Positions 62,872 through 64,000 of a stretch of 64,000 nt of DNA are shown piece by piece (position 1 is the first letter of the stretch; each line of letters begins with the position of its first letter). The notes under the pieces were generated by a model. It was not told the DNA's origin. It ran no database searches and saw only the letters and a list, made by a program, of their open reading frames with translations. The DNA is from Azorinus chamasolen (lineage: Eukaryota; Mollusca; Bivalvia; Cardiida; Solecurtidae): positions 35,256,109 through 35,320,108 of the forward strand of contig OY755244.1 in the NCBI GenBank assembly GCA_963576725.1, written 5' to 3'. A program made the position numbers and the translations under genes.

Positions 62872-63295
62872 GCAGTAGAACCTGCCTTAACCCATTACCT
62901 CATAGGCTATTTTTAGATACAACCTCTTTTAAGTAATCTACCGAAAAGGAGCATTAAACAGAGAAAAGGATTTTTTTTTAGAATTTTGTAGTTTGAAACC
63001 ATTGTGATAAATAGAGCATTTGCTCCTATAGGAGCAGATGCTCTATTTATCACAATGGTTTCATCCGGTGACTTTTGCAGAGGCGTCAAAAGACGTCAAT
63101 ATGAGGGAATGGGTTAAAACGACCATTTATTGATTTAACGCAGGAATAGTAAAATACAGGGAGTTTCTTAAAGTAGGACAAAAGCAATGCAACCTTTTAC
63201 AAGAGCTTTCTGCATTACTTTTGGTCTGCATTAAGCTTCCCCATACCTTGAAGATACAGAATATGACCTCTTTGTTTAAGACAGGTTTTACTGTA
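62872..63295. mobile_element. TA-5 MITE hosting a TTAA-1 copy
   Basis: CAGTAGAACCTGCC-TTAA at the left; after the insertion, TTAA-aacgaccatttattg, then aggacaaaagcaatgca / tgcattacttttggtctgc with the apex lost, and right end gacaggttttactg-TA. Confidence 0.82.
62887..63117 (-). mobile_element. TTAA-1 MITE nested in TA-5 end
   Basis: TTAACCCATTACCTCATAGG to GAGGGAATGGGTTAA, apex gctcctataggagc, with TTAA on both sides inside the host. Confidence 0.94.
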
Positions 63296-63299
63296 TGAT

Positions 63300-63338
63300 G
63301 CAGAGGTCCGATCTCTCCACCAAACTCTTTACTGTGAC
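63300..63338 (+). mobile_element. PAL-E element, left arm
   Basis: gcagaggtccgatctctccac caaactctttactgtgac, interrupted by TA-1. Confidence 0.65.
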
Positions 63339-63546
63339 TACAGTAAAACCTCTCTATAACGACAACTAAATTACATCAATTATTTTGTGTAAAAGACAGG
63401 TGACTGCTTAAAGCAAGGTGAAAGTAAAGCAGAACGCTCCTATAGGAGCGTTCTGTTTTACTTTCATTTTGCTTTAAGCAGCCACCTTCCTTAAATACCA
63501 ACTAATTAACACAATTTAGTGGTCGTTATAGAGAGGGTTTACTGTA
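63339..63546. mobile_element. TA-1 MITE, complete, nested in PAL-E
   Basis: TA-CAGTAAAACCTCTCTATAAC to GTTATAGAGAGGGTTTACTG-TA; apex perfect. Confidence 0.93.
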
Positions 63547-63555
63547 TAGCTCTTT

Positions 63556-63655
63556 CATCTCTCCACCAAACTCTATACTGAGACTACTCTTTAAAATCGT
63601 CTTGAAGATTCTAAAGAGTGTTAGTAAGAAAGGTTTGGCGGAGAAATGAATAACA
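63556..63655 (+). mobile_element. PAL-E hairpin, shortened apex
   Basis: catctctccaccaaactctat, ctactctttaaaatcgtcttg, then aagattctaaagagtgttag and ggtttggcggagaaatg. Confidence 0.75.
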
Positions 63656-63659
63656 CAAC

Positions 63660-63800
63660 GGTTTGCTTAGATTTCTTAAATAAGCATCTGAGTTTCATCA
63701 TCATACACATATCTGTTTGACTTTCCTGTAGCATTTATTCTGCATCTCATCTAGATCCAACCTGTTATTATAAAACTTCCCCAGTAGAAATGCTGTAGTT
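63660..63800. other. Unassigned, with a TTAA-4 remnant
   Basis: ctgcatctcatctagatccaa cctgttat at about 63740-63768 is the only recognisable piece. Confidence 0.45.
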
Positions 63801-63804
63801 AACC

Positions 63805-63960
63805 AATGTGTGACCAGTGTCCCATAAGGACATAGGCAAACAGTGTAGACCCAGATCAGAGGGCTCCTAAAGGAGCCCTTTGATCAGGGTATGCACTGTT
63901 TGCTGAACCCATTTATGTCCATGGCTTATACCAGCAAATATTTGGTTTGCTGTGTCCCCT
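63805..63960. mobile_element. TTAA-2/5-like hairpin element
   Basis: Hairpin at about 63836-63903: gcaaacagtgtagacccagatcag - agggctcctaaaggagccct - ttgatcagggtatgcactgtttgc. The apex carries a matched change (aggg/ccct for acgg/ccgt). Flanks ccagtgtcccataaggacata / atttatgtccatggcttatac are unlike TTAA-2. Confidence 0.75.
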
Positions 63961-64000
63961 CCACATGAAAATGGATGGGTTCCTAAAATAAGATCAGGAC

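Overview
The window looks like a stretch of animal (eukaryotic) genome, most likely from a bivalve mollusc. It is AT-rich and intergenic or intronic in texture. It holds no bacterial-style gene rows, and most open frames of 60-130 codons fall inside repeats. Three things point to a mollusc: a tRNA-headed SINE whose body resembles the molluscan RUDI/V-SINE group (5495-5798, minus strand); four tandem-core elements built like the bivalve 'pearl'/Helitron-like repeats, with cores of about 160 bp, an ACGG/ACG-type microsatellite and a terminal hairpin (7371-8640, 13740-14143, 34575-34913, 43040-45497); and a reverse-transcriptase fragment of a type I recall from marine invertebrates. I cannot name the species.

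The one convincing protein-coding feature is a very long threonine-rich, mucin-like exon on the plus strand (about 56695-62674, close to 2,000 codons), with an acceptor-like AG upstream and a good GTAAGT donor at its end. The flanking exons are not identified. The other coding remnant is a frame-broken reverse-transcriptase tail (8814-9487). A second copy of the same retroelement's 3' region lies at 53600-53895 on the minus strand.

The rest of the window is packed with short hairpin elements (MITEs). By eye I count roughly one hundred whole or partial copies. Family names are mine. TTAA families have ends of the form TTAACCC...GGGTTAA and use TTAA targets, as piggyBac-type elements do. TTAA-1 has apex arms ending gcatttgctcc/ggagcaaatgc. 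TTAA-2 has agcagaccctgatcag / ctgatctgggtctac arms. TTAA-3 has a GCCGCC/GGCGGC apex. TTAA-4 has a gagacgccgag/ctcggcgtctc apex. TTAA-5 is a minor family. TA families have ends CAGTANAACC...ACTG flanked by TA, as Tc1/mariner-pogo MITEs do: TA-1 (tctctataacgg), TA-2 (cctctaatgcgacc), TA-3 (ctctaaaccgg), TA-4 (ttcgatatctcgaac) and TA-5 (acctgccttaag). PAL-E, PAL-K and PAL-O are further palindromes whose superfamily I cannot assign.

These elements are nested, abutted and recombined. Several adjacent pairs share one TTAA. TTAA-1 copies sit inside TA-family elements with TTAA on both sides. TA elements sit inside TTAA elements with TA on both sides. Two minisatellites (4494-5150 and 33446-33955) appear to have grown from or between MITE ends.

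The most interesting observation is that families with unrelated ends share the same central palindrome (GCTCCTATAGGAGC), and that changes in one arm of a copy are often matched by complementary changes in the other arm. All boundaries are by-eye readings; no alignment or database search was run.
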